Assembly (NCBI RefSeq): GCF_000974425.1
Contig: NZ_CP010429.1
Coordinates: 2,728,001-2,792,000 of the forward strand
DNA length: 64,000 nt
Source of the DNA: Spirosoma radiotolerans
GTDB lineage: Bacteria; Bacteroidota; Bacteroidia; Cytophagales; Spirosomataceae
Reading direction: 5' to 3'
Part shown: one piece after another, positions 15,042 to 23,281 of the stretch
Layout of the letters: every line of letters starts with the position of its first letter
Numbering within the stretch: the stretch's first letter is position 1
Made by a program: the position numbers and the translations under genes
The notes under the pieces: generated by a model
What the model saw: only the letters and a program-made list of their open reading frames with translations
Told to the model about the DNA's origin: nothing
Database searches by the model: none

Positions 15042-17990
15042 CTAAAACCCAATATCAAGCACCAGCGGCTGCACCAGCCACTGGCCGGTCGTTACATTAT
15101 AAATGGTGCGGAAACCAGCCTCGAATGGGGTGCGTAGCCGAAGGGTGTTGAACACAAAGGATACGTCGAGACCAGTTGTCTGGAAGGTATGACGCTGGGT
15201 ATCGTAGCCTCGTAGCCGGCCATTTGTATCGCGTAGTTCGACAAGGGACTGCCCATTGGTGGCGTCATAAAAACCACCGGCTTTTATGCGTTGTACGTAC
15301 AGCCACCGGCCCAACGACCAATGCGTGTCGGCAATAGGAAGTCGGTATTCTACACTGCCTGCCCTGATCTTGTCGTCGCTTACGTACAACTGCCCGCGGG
15401 GGAAAAAGACAATCGAACCGAACTGATAGGTGCCCCTTGCCTGCTCCTGGTACCCCGCCCGAAACCGAAGCGAATGGTGCTTGGCTAATCCCGGAAAAAA
15501 TAGATTTGCCTGGACGCCCCACTGTTCACCGGTTAATTGGCCGCCAAAAGGCGTCGTCCGGTAATTGGCCGAGAGCGTCTGGCCCCAGCGGGGCGCAACA
15601 TCGCGTTTACTCTGGCGAAGTAGGCGCGAATAGCTAAACCCATAGGTAAGCGCATTCAGCGATCCCGCTGCCCCAACCTCCGTGATGTACCGATAAGGCA
15701 GATCATAACCCGTTACGTGCAGATAATTGTAGTAAGCCGACAGGCTAAGGTTCTGGCTGTATTTGGAGTTGGTTAGCTGGAAAGGCAACCGGAAACCAGC
15801 GGTTAACTGGTTATACTGCCAGCGGTCGGTACGAAAGCTATTATCGCCGGGGGCTACCCGGTCAATGTACAGGGATGTACTGCGCGAACCGCGCTGGAAA
15901 CTAACGTCGATGATCGGATACAGCCCCTGATAACTTAGCAACGCAAAGGCGTTGCCAGCCCGTTCCGACTGGTTGTAATTATAGCCGACGCTAATTTGCG
16001 TAGTGCTCAGTAAATCCTGCGAACTCAATCCAACCGCCAGCGCTTGACCTGTACTACTGAACACGGGTCCCCAACTATAGATGTTTACTGAATTGGCTAA
16101 ACGCCTGAAGCGCGTTGGTGTATAGGCGACCGCGCCCGATAAGGAATCCTTAAGCGCCAGACGACCCTGGGCGGCACCCGGCTCCAGTTTAAGTAGCGGA
16201 CCAAAATAGCGGATCACCTGATCCCTTGCGGGTTCTGTAACGGGCTTCCAGTTAGCCGGTTCCAGGGGCATAGCATCGATTCGGTAGCCCGTTGCCGAGA
16301 AATCTTCGAAGGCAATCTGCGCACCCGATGGAGAAACAGCCGCGTGATAAGCAGCCAGCGGACGCGAAGTAACCTGAAATACCTGGCTGGACCGGGTGTC
16401 TAGCGCGTAAATATTGTCGATGCCTGATCGGGGCGAGTTATAGAACACATAATTGCCCCAGGGTTGTGGGTGGCTGATATTTTCATTGGCTCGTGGCAGT
16501 AGATCCGTTCGAACGCCGGATTCGCTATCAATGCGTTGTATCGTTTTCTGTCCATTTTTCAGCACCACCGCAACAATCGTTTGGTTGTCTTTCCAGTGGG
16601 GGTGCTGATAAAACTCGTTGTCAGGATTGGGAATGACTTTCTGAACCTTCCCCGTTCGGGCATCCAGGACAAGCAATCTGATTTTATACCGGTCTGTGTT
16701 TTCGACCACAGCCAGCTTGCTGTTGTCCGGGGAGAGGGCAGCCACGGTGTAGCGGGCGCGGTGCGTCAGGCGGGTAAGTTTCCCTGTTGTCAGATCGAGC
16801 AGGCGAATGTTCGAATAAATACGCTGTCCCCAGCGGGGATCATAGCCGAATTCGATCCAGCAGACTTTGCTGGATGTAGCCGAAAGCATGTCCGGATCAT
16901 TAGGAAACCCCTGCACGAAAATCGTTTTTTCGCTTCCCTGTTTATCCAGAATAACCAGGCGGGGCGTATCGCCAAGGCCACTTTTTACGGTCAGCACCGT
17001 CGAATCCGTTAAAAATTGAGGATGCTGGTAGTTGGTAAAGACCGGCCGTTTTGAAGCCTGCTTTTCTGCTTCTACTGGAAAAGAGACGGCCGGGGTGATG
17101 GTCAGACCGGCCTGTTCTTTCTGCCAGGTTTCGGTAATATCATCCATTGCTTTTTGGTACAAATCCTCCGTCCGTAACTTGGTTTCGTCTTTAATGCTGG
17201 CCGAGAAAGCAAACGGCCAGGGAAACCGGCGGTAATTTCGATTGAGAACCCGACTCCAGACGTCGGGGCCAAACGTCCGTTTGAGGTACGTTGTCATAAA
17301 ATAGCCCAGCACGTAGTGGTTGGGCACGTTGTCGCGGTAGGAACCGCCAATGGCTTTGGGGTAATCGAAGCGTTTTTTGTTTAATTCTACGCTGGCCAAT
17401 AGATTTGCCCGCATGCCTAGGTCGAAGTTTGGAATTCGGCCCCGGCCGCTGGTGCTGAGCAAGGTTTCATTACTGACGGCATCGCCTTCGGCAAACCAGT
17501 CGGGAACGGTGAACAGCGGGAGGCCTAGGCCCGTATTTCCCAGAAAGGTGTAAAGCACACGGCCGTATCCCTGAAGCGCTTTGTCGTTCTGAACGACGTG
17601 CCGGTATTCATGAACAGCCAGTAGATCAAGCCAGTCGAGCGTACCCAGCAAGCCGGGGTCCTGGGGAGCCACAGCAAAAAACTCCGACCGGCGCGGAAAC
17701 AGCGTAACGAAGCCATTACTATTTGTCGTCTGATTCTGAAGCAGGACAGAAATTCGCCGGGGCTGCTTTTGGAGGGATGCGCTGGCGGGCTCATATAAAC
17801 TTTCCAGTCGTTTGGCCGTCCGCTGCGCGGTTGAATCGAAACCCGCAGGATAAAGCACCCGAAAATGCGGTGTCGACAGCCGATACCAGCGCAAACTGGC
17901 CGGGTTCTGACTAAGAATAGGAAGTGTTTGGGCGGTAGCCAGATGACCAGCCAGCAGAAGCAGCGTGCGAAAGAAGTGTCGTTGTAACAT
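15042..17990 (-). CDS. secreted gluzincin metallopeptidase-like domain fused to a TolB-type propeller and an outer-membrane barrel
   Basis: 982 residues with a signal peptide (L-L-L-L-A-G-H-L-A-T-A). The N-terminal ~270 residues resemble peptidase-MA gluzincins: H127-E-Y-R-H131 is the zinc motif and Glu168, in D-W-F-A-E-G-D-A-V, is a likely third ligand. About 280-600 carries repeated blades such as A-L-S-P-D-N-S-K-L-A-V-V and A-V-S-P-S-G-A-Q-I-A-F of the TolB/PD40 beta-propeller kind. The last ~340 residues alternate aromatic and polar residues (Y-N-Y-N-Q-S-E-R-A-G-N-A-F) and end in L-V-L-D-I-G-F, the terminal phenylalanine signature of outer-membrane beta-barrels. So it seems to be a surface-tethered peptidase. 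The barrel assignment is inference from pattern. Substrate unknown. Confidence 0.75.
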   Translation of the reverse strand: MLQRHFFRTLLLLAGHLATAQTLPILSQNPASLRWYRLSTPHFRVLYPAGFDSTAQRTAKRLESLYEPASASLQKQPRRISVLLQNQTTNSNGFVTLFPRRSEFFAVAPQDPGLLGTLDWLDLLAVHEYRHVVQNDKALQGYGRVLYTFLGNTGLGLPLFTVPDWFAEGDAVSNETLLSTSGRGRIPNFDLGMRANLLASVELNKKRFDYPKAIGGSYRDNVPNHYVLGYFMTTYLKRTFGPDVWSRVLNRNYRRFPWPFAFSASIKDETKLRTEDLYQKAMDDITETWQKEQAGLTITPAVSFPVEAEKQASKRPVFTNYQHPQFLTDSTVLTVKSGLGDTPRLVILDKQGSEKTIFVQGFPNDPDMLSATSSKVCWIEFGYDPRWGQRIYSNIRLLDLTTGKLTRLTHRARYTVAALSPDNSKLAVVENTDRYKIRLLVLDARTGKVQKVIPNPDNEFYQHPHWKDNQTIVAVVLKNGQKTIQRIDSESGVRTDLLPRANENISHPQPWGNYVFYNSPRSGIDNIYALDTRSSQVFQVTSRPLAAYHAAVSPSGAQIAFEDFSATGYRIDAMPLEPANWKPVTEPARDQVIRYFGPLLKLEPGAAQGRLALKDSLSGAVAYTPTRFRRLANSVNIYSWGPVFSSTGQALAVGLSSQDLLSTTQISVGYNYNQSERAGNAFALLSYQGLYPIIDVSFQRGSRSTSLYIDRVAPGDNSFRTDRWQYNQLTAGFRLPFQLTNSKYSQNLSLSAYYNYLHVTGYDLPYRYITEVGAAGSLNALTYGFSYSRLLRQSKRDVAPRWGQTLSANYRTTPFGGQLTGEQWGVQANLFFPGLAKHHSLRFRAGYQEQARGTYQFGSIVFFPRGQLYVSDDKIRAGSVEYRLPIADTHWSLGRWLYVQRIKAGGFYDATNGQSLVELRDTNGRLRGYDTQRHTFQTTGLDVSFVFNTLRLRTPFEAGFRTIYNVTTGQWLVQPLVLDIGF

Positions 17991-18017
17991 GCGAATTCAA
18001 GGTACAAGGTTTTAACG

Positions 18018-18049
18018 AAAAAACGCCCCACATCGTCAATGCAGGGCGT
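18018..18049 (-). terminator. intrinsic terminator behind the aldehyde dehydrogenase gene
   Basis: Read on the minus strand, ACGCCC pairs with GGGCGT across a 15-base loop and is followed by six T. It lies 22 bases past the stop of the aldehyde dehydrogenase gene and ends that transcript before the peptidase-barrel gene. Confidence 0.65.
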
Positions 18050-18070
18050 AATCGTGCGATCCGCGGTACC

Positions 18071-19501
18071 TTATAAATACTTCACTACAAAATGGATCAG
18101 TTTCTTTACCTTATCCGTATAAGGCGGATAAATGAATTTCATGGTGCCGAACTCGCGCTGCATGACACCCCGCTGGTTGGAAAACTCCTGAAAGCTGAAA
18201 AATCCGTTGGATTTGCCCAGACCGCTGTTATTGACCCCACCAAAGGGTAATTCGACATTGCCGAACTGCAGCAGCGTGTCGTTCACAACGGTGTCTCCCG
18301 CCGAACTTCGATCCAGAATGTACTGGACGGTTTTTCGGTTTTTACTATGGATGTACAGGGCCAGTGGTTTCTCGCGCTGGTTCACAATTCGAAGGGCGTC
18401 GTCCAGGTTTGCATAAGCGAGTACGGGTAGCACCGGGCCGAAAATCTCATCCTGCATAACCTGCATTTCATCGGTAACCTGCTCAAGAATAGTGGGTTCA
18501 ATGAAATTTTCGTCGGCGTTCATCTGCCCGCCGTGGGTTATCGTGGCTCCCTTACGAACGGCATCATTGATCAGTTCCCGAATTCGCTCGAAATGGCGAT
18601 TGTTGACAATGCGGGCGTAACTGTCCGACGCTTCAACCGGCTTACCATCAGAACTGTACATGCCCGTTAATGTCGTGCGCAGCGCCTGGATAAAGGGTTG
18701 CCAGATGGATTGATGAACCAAAACATAATCGGGGGCAATGCAGGTTTGCCCGTTGTTCAAGAACTTTCCCCAGGCTATCTGCCCGGCGGCCTGATTCACG
18801 TCGGCCGACTCGTCGACAATAGCGGGCGACTTGCCGCCTAACTCCAGCGTAACGGATGCCAGGTGTTTGGCGGCTGCCGTCATCACGACCCGCCCAACAG
18901 CCGGGCTACCCGTGAAGAATATATGGTTGAACGGTAGCTCAAGTAAGGCTTTCGCAACGTTAGCATCGCCTTCAAACACCGCGACTTCCTGAACCGGAAA
19001 CAGCTCGGTAATCATCTTCCTGATCAGTCCGGCCGTATGGGGCGTCAGTTCCGATGGTTTCAGAATCGCCACATTCCCGGCGGCAATAGCCGATACCAAT
19101 GGGCGAATACTGAGCACGAATGGGTAATTCCAGGGGGCAATGATGAGCACATTGCCTTTGGGTTCATGAAGAAGATGACTTTTGGTACCAATCAGCGTCA
19201 GCGGAGTGGGCAACCGCTGGGGTTTCATCCAGCCGTTCAGGTGCCGTATAGTGTGTTTGATTTCGGCATGAAGCGCCATCAACTCGCCCAGAACAACTTC
19301 TGCCGACGGTTTCCGGAAATCAGCGTACATCACCTGCTGAATGTCTGTTTGATGGGCATTGACCCAGGTCTGAATCCGTCGGATGCGTTCAATGCGCTGC
19401 CCGGCCGTTGTTAGGGCCATCTGGCGGGCGTATTGACGTTGGGTGTCAAACGTCGACTGGAGCGCATCATGCAGGCTGGTTTCGGAGAGTAGGGGAGTCA
19501 T
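18071..19501 (-). CDS. NAD(P)-dependent aldehyde dehydrogenase, class 3 / fatty-aldehyde type
   Basis: 476 residues from the ATG at 19499-19501; a longer in-frame reading of 19 residues begins at a weak start and has no family similarity. The enzyme oxidises aldehydes to acids. Glu220 (T-L-E-L-G-G-K-S-P) is the general base and Cys254 (N-N-G-Q-T-C-I-A-P) is the nucleophile. A-P-W-N-Y-P-F near 122 and F-T-G-S-P-A-V-G contact the cofactor. The short length and the C-terminal K-K-L-I-H-F-V-V-K-Y-L fit the fatty-aldehyde/class 3 branch, whose members often sit on membranes. It is divergent from an XRE regulator. The 8-base inverted repeat in between makes local control plausible. Confidence 0.92.
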   Translation of the reverse strand: MTPLLSETSLHDALQSTFDTQRQYARQMALTTAGQRIERIRRIQTWVNAHQTDIQQVMYADFRKPSAEVVLGELMALHAEIKHTIRHLNGWMKPQRLPTPLTLIGTKSHLLHEPKGNVLIIAPWNYPFVLSIRPLVSAIAAGNVAILKPSELTPHTAGLIRKMITELFPVQEVAVFEGDANVAKALLELPFNHIFFTGSPAVGRVVMTAAAKHLASVTLELGGKSPAIVDESADVNQAAGQIAWGKFLNNGQTCIAPDYVLVHQSIWQPFIQALRTTLTGMYSSDGKPVEASDSYARIVNNRHFERIRELINDAVRKGATITHGGQMNADENFIEPTILEQVTDEMQVMQDEIFGPVLPVLAYANLDDALRIVNQREKPLALYIHSKNRKTVQYILDRSSAGDTVVNDTLLQFGNVELPFGGVNNSGLGKSNGFFSFQEFSNQRGVMQREFGTMKFIYPPYTDKVKKLIHFVVKYL

Positions 19502-19535
19502 ACGGATTTTGACAAGGAGTTTGTTACCTACGAAC

Positions 19536-19557
19536 TGCAATCCTACTATGGATTGCA
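19536..19557. promoter_or_regulatory. candidate operator: 8-bp inverted repeat between ALDH and XRE genes
   Basis: TGCAATCC, six bases, GGATTGCA: a perfect 8-base inverted repeat between two divergent genes. On the minus strand the bases TAGGATTG within it match five of the six fixed positions of the -7 consensus, so a protein bound here would cover the aldehyde dehydrogenase promoter. The XRE-family protein next door is the obvious candidate binder; this is inference. Confidence 0.4.
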
Positions 19558-19651
19558 CTAAAAATACAAAAAAGCTACCGGATCAGTGGGTATTGGCATT
19601 TAATACACGAAACGTTATCTTAGCTGAAACTTTAGCAAACCCTTATTCTGG

Positions 19652-20857
19652 ATGACGCTCGTCAGTGACAACATCCGCTATCTGCGCAAACTGAATGGTC
19701 TGACGCAAGAGCAGTTTTCTCGTAAAATAAATATAAAACGTTCGTTATTAGGTGCCTACGAAGAAGGGCGTGCCAATCCGAACGGGCAAAATATACAGGC
19801 AATTGCCAAAGCGTTTAACACAACGGTTGAACTGCTGACGCGGCAGGATCTTCGCAAACTTCGCGAAACCCCGAATCTGAGCATTCCGCTTGGTCAGCCT
19901 GCTAAAGCTACCGAGTCACGGTTGAATACAATTCGGACCGACGGGAAGGTCGATCCCGATGAGGATGACCCGTTTCAGCATCCTGATTTTCCGGATATTT
20001 TTGCCCAGCCCAGCCCGCCGGTTCCTGAGCCACAACCCCTTTCATCGGTACTGAACAAGTATTACCGAACACAGGACGAGAATCGACCGGCACCCATTCC
20101 CCCGGTAATTACGCCCCCCGTTCGGCCTAACCAGGGACAGCCAGAACGGTCCCAGCCGATGGCGTTTAAGCCAGAGCCATCCGTAGCCCATGGACAGGAT
20201 CGAAATCAGGCATCGCTGGATGAGTTATTCACCGCACAGCCGGAGCCACGAATAACAACCCCAACCCCTAAGCCATCGGTAAGTTATCCGGCTGACTCGC
20301 TGGCGTTTAACAACGTCTACGAGGGGCCTGCTACCTCGGCGCGGCCACATGCATCGGCTCACCCTGTTGCCCCCACAATTCCGGTGGTGATGCAGCGCCA
20401 GTTTGCCGATTATTGTCAGCGCTATCAGCAGGCCGATTTTGTGCATCACCTTCCGGCTATGCACCTGCCTACGTTGCCCGAGGGGCACTACCGGGCGTTT
20501 GAGGCTGGCGATGATTTTGTTTTCCCGAAGGCGTTGCTGGTGGGTAAATTTATTCGAAACTGGTTCGATATCGCCGATGGAAAGCTCTATGTCCTGCTCA
20601 TTCAGCCCCAGCGTTCCGACGTATCGGGAGCCGGTGTTATATGCCGCCGGGTTTACAATCAGGTAAAAGTAAAAGGAACCCTGCTGTTGACCGCCGACCG
20701 GGCCGATATTCAGAATCGGGAAGTTGTGTTGAAGGACGTACAGGAAGTATGGGAGGTCACTGCGTTTGTTAGTCAGCAACTGCCTCCTCCCGCGCCAAAT
20801 ACGGACCGGCTGAAGCAGTTGGTGGATGAACTCCGCTTTGAAGTCGAACGAATTTAA
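19652..20857 (+). CDS. XRE-family regulator with a degenerate S24/LexA-like C-terminal domain
   Basis: 401 residues. The first ~70 are an XRE helix-turn-helix (N-I-R-Y-L-R-K-L-N-G-L-T-Q-E-Q-F-S, then Y-E-E-G-R-A-N-P). About 75-245 is rich in proline and glutamine and probably unfolded. The C-terminal ~150 residues resemble the S24 domain that follows XRE domains in many Bacteroidota (G-H-Y-R-A-F-E-A-G-D-D-F, then V-G-K-F-I-R-N-W-F-D-I-A-D-G-K-L-Y-V-L). Where active members have G-D-S-M this one has G-D-D-F, and the lysine expected near V-I-C-R-R-V is arginine, so self-cleavage is unlikely. The domain may instead sense a ligand or dimerise. It is divergent from the aldehyde dehydrogenase gene. 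Confidence 0.8.
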   Translation: MTLVSDNIRYLRKLNGLTQEQFSRKINIKRSLLGAYEEGRANPNGQNIQAIAKAFNTTVELLTRQDLRKLRETPNLSIPLGQPAKATESRLNTIRTDGKVDPDEDDPFQHPDFPDIFAQPSPPVPEPQPLSSVLNKYYRTQDENRPAPIPPVITPPVRPNQGQPERSQPMAFKPEPSVAHGQDRNQASLDELFTAQPEPRITTPTPKPSVSYPADSLAFNNVYEGPATSARPHASAHPVAPTIPVVMQRQFADYCQRYQQADFVHHLPAMHLPTLPEGHYRAFEAGDDFVFPKALLVGKFIRNWFDIADGKLYVLLIQPQRSDVSGAGVICRRVYNQVKVKGTLLLTADRADIQNREVVLKDVQEVWEVTAFVSQQLPPPAPNTDRLKQLVDELRFEVERI

Positions 20858-21045
20858 CAGGCCTGGGTCCATTGCCTCATTAGTTTGCCTATTTGCGTAG
20901 ACAGCCAACCCAAGTCATGGATAACAAGTTAGGAAAGTGTAAATTAGATTATCGTTTTGGCTGCTGTAAAGTCGCTGGTTAATTAACCGGCATTCAGAGC
21001 GTTCAAGACAGGTTGATTTATGAGATTTTTCCTTCCTCTTTTAAT

Positions 21046-21088
21046 ATGGGGGCTCTGGGGCAGGTATTTTCCTGAAACCATAGCCCCC
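21046..21088. repeat. nested inverted repeat upstream of truA
   Basis: An outer pair (GGGGGCT with AGCCCCC) encloses an inner hairpin (CAGG, TATTTT, CCTG). It lies just upstream of the truA promoter box in a 273-base space that otherwise holds no gene. It may be the end of the XRE transcript or a control structure. Confidence 0.35.
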
Positions 21089-21115
21089 TACCATTTTTAG
21101 CACGTCGATATAGCC

Positions 21116-21123
21116 TACTTTTG
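21116..21123 (+). promoter_or_regulatory. candidate -7 box of truA, almost touching the start codon
   Basis: TACTTTTG matches TAnnTTTG exactly and ends only seven bases before the truA ATG at 21131. The expected transcript start would fall within a few bases of that ATG, so the mRNA may have no leader. The -33 element is weak. Confidence 0.45.
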
Positions 21124-21130
21124 CCCAATT

Positions 21131-21892
21131 ATGCGTTATTTTCTTCAATTGGCATACAGAGGCAGTGCTTACCACGGCTGGCAACGACAACCCAACGGCC
21201 TGAGTGTTCAGGAAATCCTCGAAACCGCGCTCAGTACCGTATTACGGCAACCCATTGCCATTGTGGGCAGTGGCCGAACCGATGCCGGCGTGCACGCAGG
21301 CGAACAATTTGCTCATTTCGACTTTGAAACCAGGTTGCCTGTAAACCTGATTCGGTCCCTGAACAGCCTGATTCCGGCAGACATTGCGGTGTATGACTGC
21401 TTCCCGGTTCGTCATGACGATCATGCGCGGTTTACGGCCGTATCCCGGTATTATCAATACACGATCAGCCGCCGAAAAGACCCGTTTCGCGATGGGCTTG
21501 TTTATGTGTTTGCCTTGCCTCTGGCGGTTGAACGCATGAACGAAGCCGCTGATCGGTTGCTGCATCATATCGATTTTGAGAGCTTTAGTAAAGTTAAGAC
21601 CGACGTCCTGACGTTCAACTGCCAGATCGAGCGAGCCGAGTGGGAACAGCGGGCAACCGGCGATTTAGTGTTTCACATTAAAGCCAATCGGTTTTTGCAC
21701 GGCATGGTCCGGGCAATCGTCGGCACTTTACTGGCGGTTGGGCAGGGGCGTTTGAGCGTGGCCGATTTCGACCAGATCATTCTGGCACGGGACCGCCAAA
21801 AGGCCGGGCGAGCGGCCCCAGCCCAGGGGCTCTCCCTGGTCGAGGTTGGTTACCCCGCTGAGGTGTTTGCCGAAAAAATAATGAATGAGTGA
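21131..21892 (+). CDS. truA: tRNA pseudouridine(38-40) synthase
   Basis: 253 residues. The enzyme converts uridines 38-40 in the anticodon arm of many tRNAs to pseudouridine. The start reads Y-F-L-Q-L-A-Y-R-G-S-A-Y-H-G-W-Q-R-Q, typical of TruA. Asp51 in G-R-T-D-A-G-V-H-A is the catalytic aspartate. Further family marks are F-T-A-V-S-R-Y-Y-Q-Y and the C-terminal F-L-H-G-M-V-R-A-I-V-G-T-L. Its last two residues (Asn-Glu) and its stop codon are supplied by an inverted repeat that follows the gene. It heads a group with the MobA-like and DinB genes on the same strand. Confidence 0.96.
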   Translation: MRYFLQLAYRGSAYHGWQRQPNGLSVQEILETALSTVLRQPIAIVGSGRTDAGVHAGEQFAHFDFETRLPVNLIRSLNSLIPADIAVYDCFPVRHDDHARFTAVSRYYQYTISRRKDPFRDGLVYVFALPLAVERMNEAADRLLHHIDFESFSKVKTDVLTFNCQIERAEWEQRATGDLVFHIKANRFLHGMVRAIVGTLLAVGQGRLSVADFDQIILARDRQKAGRAAPAQGLSLVEVGYPAEVFAEKIMNE

Positions 21893-21955
21893 AAGAATGA
21901 ATGAGCGAAAGAGCGAAAATTATGCATAACCACTCTTTCACTCATTAACTCTTTA
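21887..21955. repeat. GAGTGAA-type inverted repeat, copy 1 (behind truA)
   Basis: The left arm is built of AATGAGTGAAAGA and variants, and the right arm is CTCTTTCACTCATT. The element begins inside truA: AATGAGTGA gives the final Asn, Glu and stop. A second copy does the same for the DUF2452 gene (33114) and a third follows the TonB receptor gene. It probably serves as a terminator or mRNA 3'-end hairpin. Confidence 0.6.
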
Positions 21956-21983
21956 TTTTGTACCTTCAAGTAAAAAAGGAATC

Positions 21984-22592
21984 TTGTTACGAATCGGAAC
22001 GATCATATTAGCCGCTGGCGACTCGTCACGAATGGGTGGCGAACCCAAACAGCTAATCAGCTATAAAGGCCAGTCGCTTTTGCGACGGGTAACAGAAAGT
22101 GCACTGGCACTACAACGTGGGCCGGTGGTTGTTGTCCTGGGGGCCAACCGGGCTCAAATTGTACCTGAACTCAACGGATTGCCTATTACGCTGGTTGACA
22201 ATTCAAGTTGGCCAACCGGGCAGGCATCGTCGCTCAAAACGGGACTGGCAGCCTTGTATATCATCAACAAAGACATTGATGCCATACTGGTGCTGCATAC
22301 GGATCAACCACTGGTATCGCTCGGCTTGCTGCAGCACATGGTTGATGTGCAAAATGAGGAGGGCAAAGGCATTGTGGCCTGCCGTTACGATACGCAGATT
22401 AGTGTACCAGCGCTGTTTAACCGTAATTACATCAACGAACTCCTGCAACTGGAGGGCGATAAGGGAGTAAAATGGGTCATTGTCCGGCACCGGAGCGACT
22501 GCTCAGAGGTGCCGTTCGAAGCCGGCGCAATCGACCTGGATTCTAAACGAGATCTGGACTTGTTTCAACAGGTCATTACGCATACCTTGTAG
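21984..22592 (+). CDS. MobA-like NTP transferase (molybdenum cofactor nucleotidyltransferase family)
   Basis: 202 residues. The N-terminal I-I-L-A-A-G-x-S-S-R-M-G-x-x-K-Q-L motif (about residues 7-24) binds the nucleotide, and L-H-T-D-Q-P-L carries the metal-binding aspartate. This fits the MocA/MobA/CinA-type nucleotidyltransferases that load CTP or GTP onto molybdopterin. No molybdoenzyme or xanthine-dehydrogenase gene is nearby, so the substrate is uncertain. The start is a TTG (21984), the only start codon that keeps the L-A-A-G motif whole, with AGGA a few bases upstream. It lies 91 bases behind truA and the inverted repeat. Confidence 0.8.
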   Translation: MLRIGTIILAAGDSSRMGGEPKQLISYKGQSLLRRVTESALALQRGPVVVVLGANRAQIVPELNGLPITLVDNSSWPTGQASSLKTGLAALYIINKDIDAILVLHTDQPLVSLGLLQHMVDVQNEEGKGIVACRYDTQISVPALFNRNYINELLQLEGDKGVKWVIVRHRSDCSEVPFEAGAIDLDSKRDLDLFQQVITHTL

Positions 22593-22622
22593 AGCCGACG
22601 ACCCGGATCTGTCTCTCATTCC

Positions 22623-23198
22623 ATGCAAAAACTAGCTACTGCCAGCGACCTTCAAGCACGCCTTCAAACAGTTCTTGATGTCGTTGAACGGGAGTTCGCA
22701 ACCCTAACCGAAGAGCAGCTTCGCTGGAGACCCGCGCCCGACCGATGGAGTATCGTTGAGTGTTTGCAGCACCTCAATCTGGCTGAGCGGTTTTATATTC
22801 ATAATATTCAGCACAAGGTGGATGCACTGGCTCTGGTACAGACAAATCCCGTCGATCAGCTTCTGGTGAGTGATCTGGTGGGCAAAGCCATGCTGTTTGT
22901 CGTCGATCCACAAACCAGGGTGAGGTTGCCAGCGCCGGGCGTAATTTATCCGAGAAAAGCGGCTGATCTAATGCCTGCCGATGTGGTCCGACAGTTTGTA
23001 GACCTGCAAACTTTGTTGAGCACCCAGTTGAACAAAGCGGTTTATCTGGACTGGAATCGGGAGAAAGTGATGTCTCTTTTTGGGAACTGGCTCAAGCTTC
23101 GGCTGGGCGACGCGTTTCGAATGCTGGTTGCCCATACCGAACGACATATGAATCAGGCCATGCGGGTGAAGGCAGAAATGGATACATTTGTGACTTAG
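22623..23198 (+). CDS. DinB-family protein
   Basis: 191 residues forming a four-helix bundle of the DinB/YfiT type. The metal site is suggested by His in E-C-L-Q-H-L-N-L-A-E-R and by the closing H-T-E-R-H-M-N-Q-A. The early motif R-W-R-P-A-P-D-R-W-S-I-V-E is typical of Bacteroidota members. DinB proteins include thiol transferases, such as those acting with bacillithiol or mycothiol, and many members with no known activity. The gene begins 30 bases after the MobA-like gene and is probably in the same operon. A hairpin follows it. Confidence 0.82.
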   Translation: MQKLATASDLQARLQTVLDVVEREFATLTEEQLRWRPAPDRWSIVECLQHLNLAERFYIHNIQHKVDALALVQTNPVDQLLVSDLVGKAMLFVVDPQTRVRLPAPGVIYPRKAADLMPADVVRQFVDLQTLLSTQLNKAVYLDWNREKVMSLFGNWLKLRLGDAFRMLVAHTERHMNQAMRVKAEMDTFVT

Positions 23199-23218
23199 TG
23201 GATTTCTATAATCATAGA

Positions 23219-23263
23219 TTTTCGGTTCTGAACCCTATTATTGCAGTGGTTCGGAACCGAAAA
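23219..23263. terminator. hairpin between the DinB and GH65 genes
   Basis: Two 16-base arms with one mismatch (TTTTCGGTTCTGAACC and the near complement) enclose a 13-base loop. It sits 20 bases behind the DinB stop and 18 before the GH65 start, with A/T runs at both ends, so it can end the upstream transcript. A role in GH65 control is also possible. Confidence 0.55.
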
Positions 23264-23281
23264 GCTTAATGACTGGTGTTG

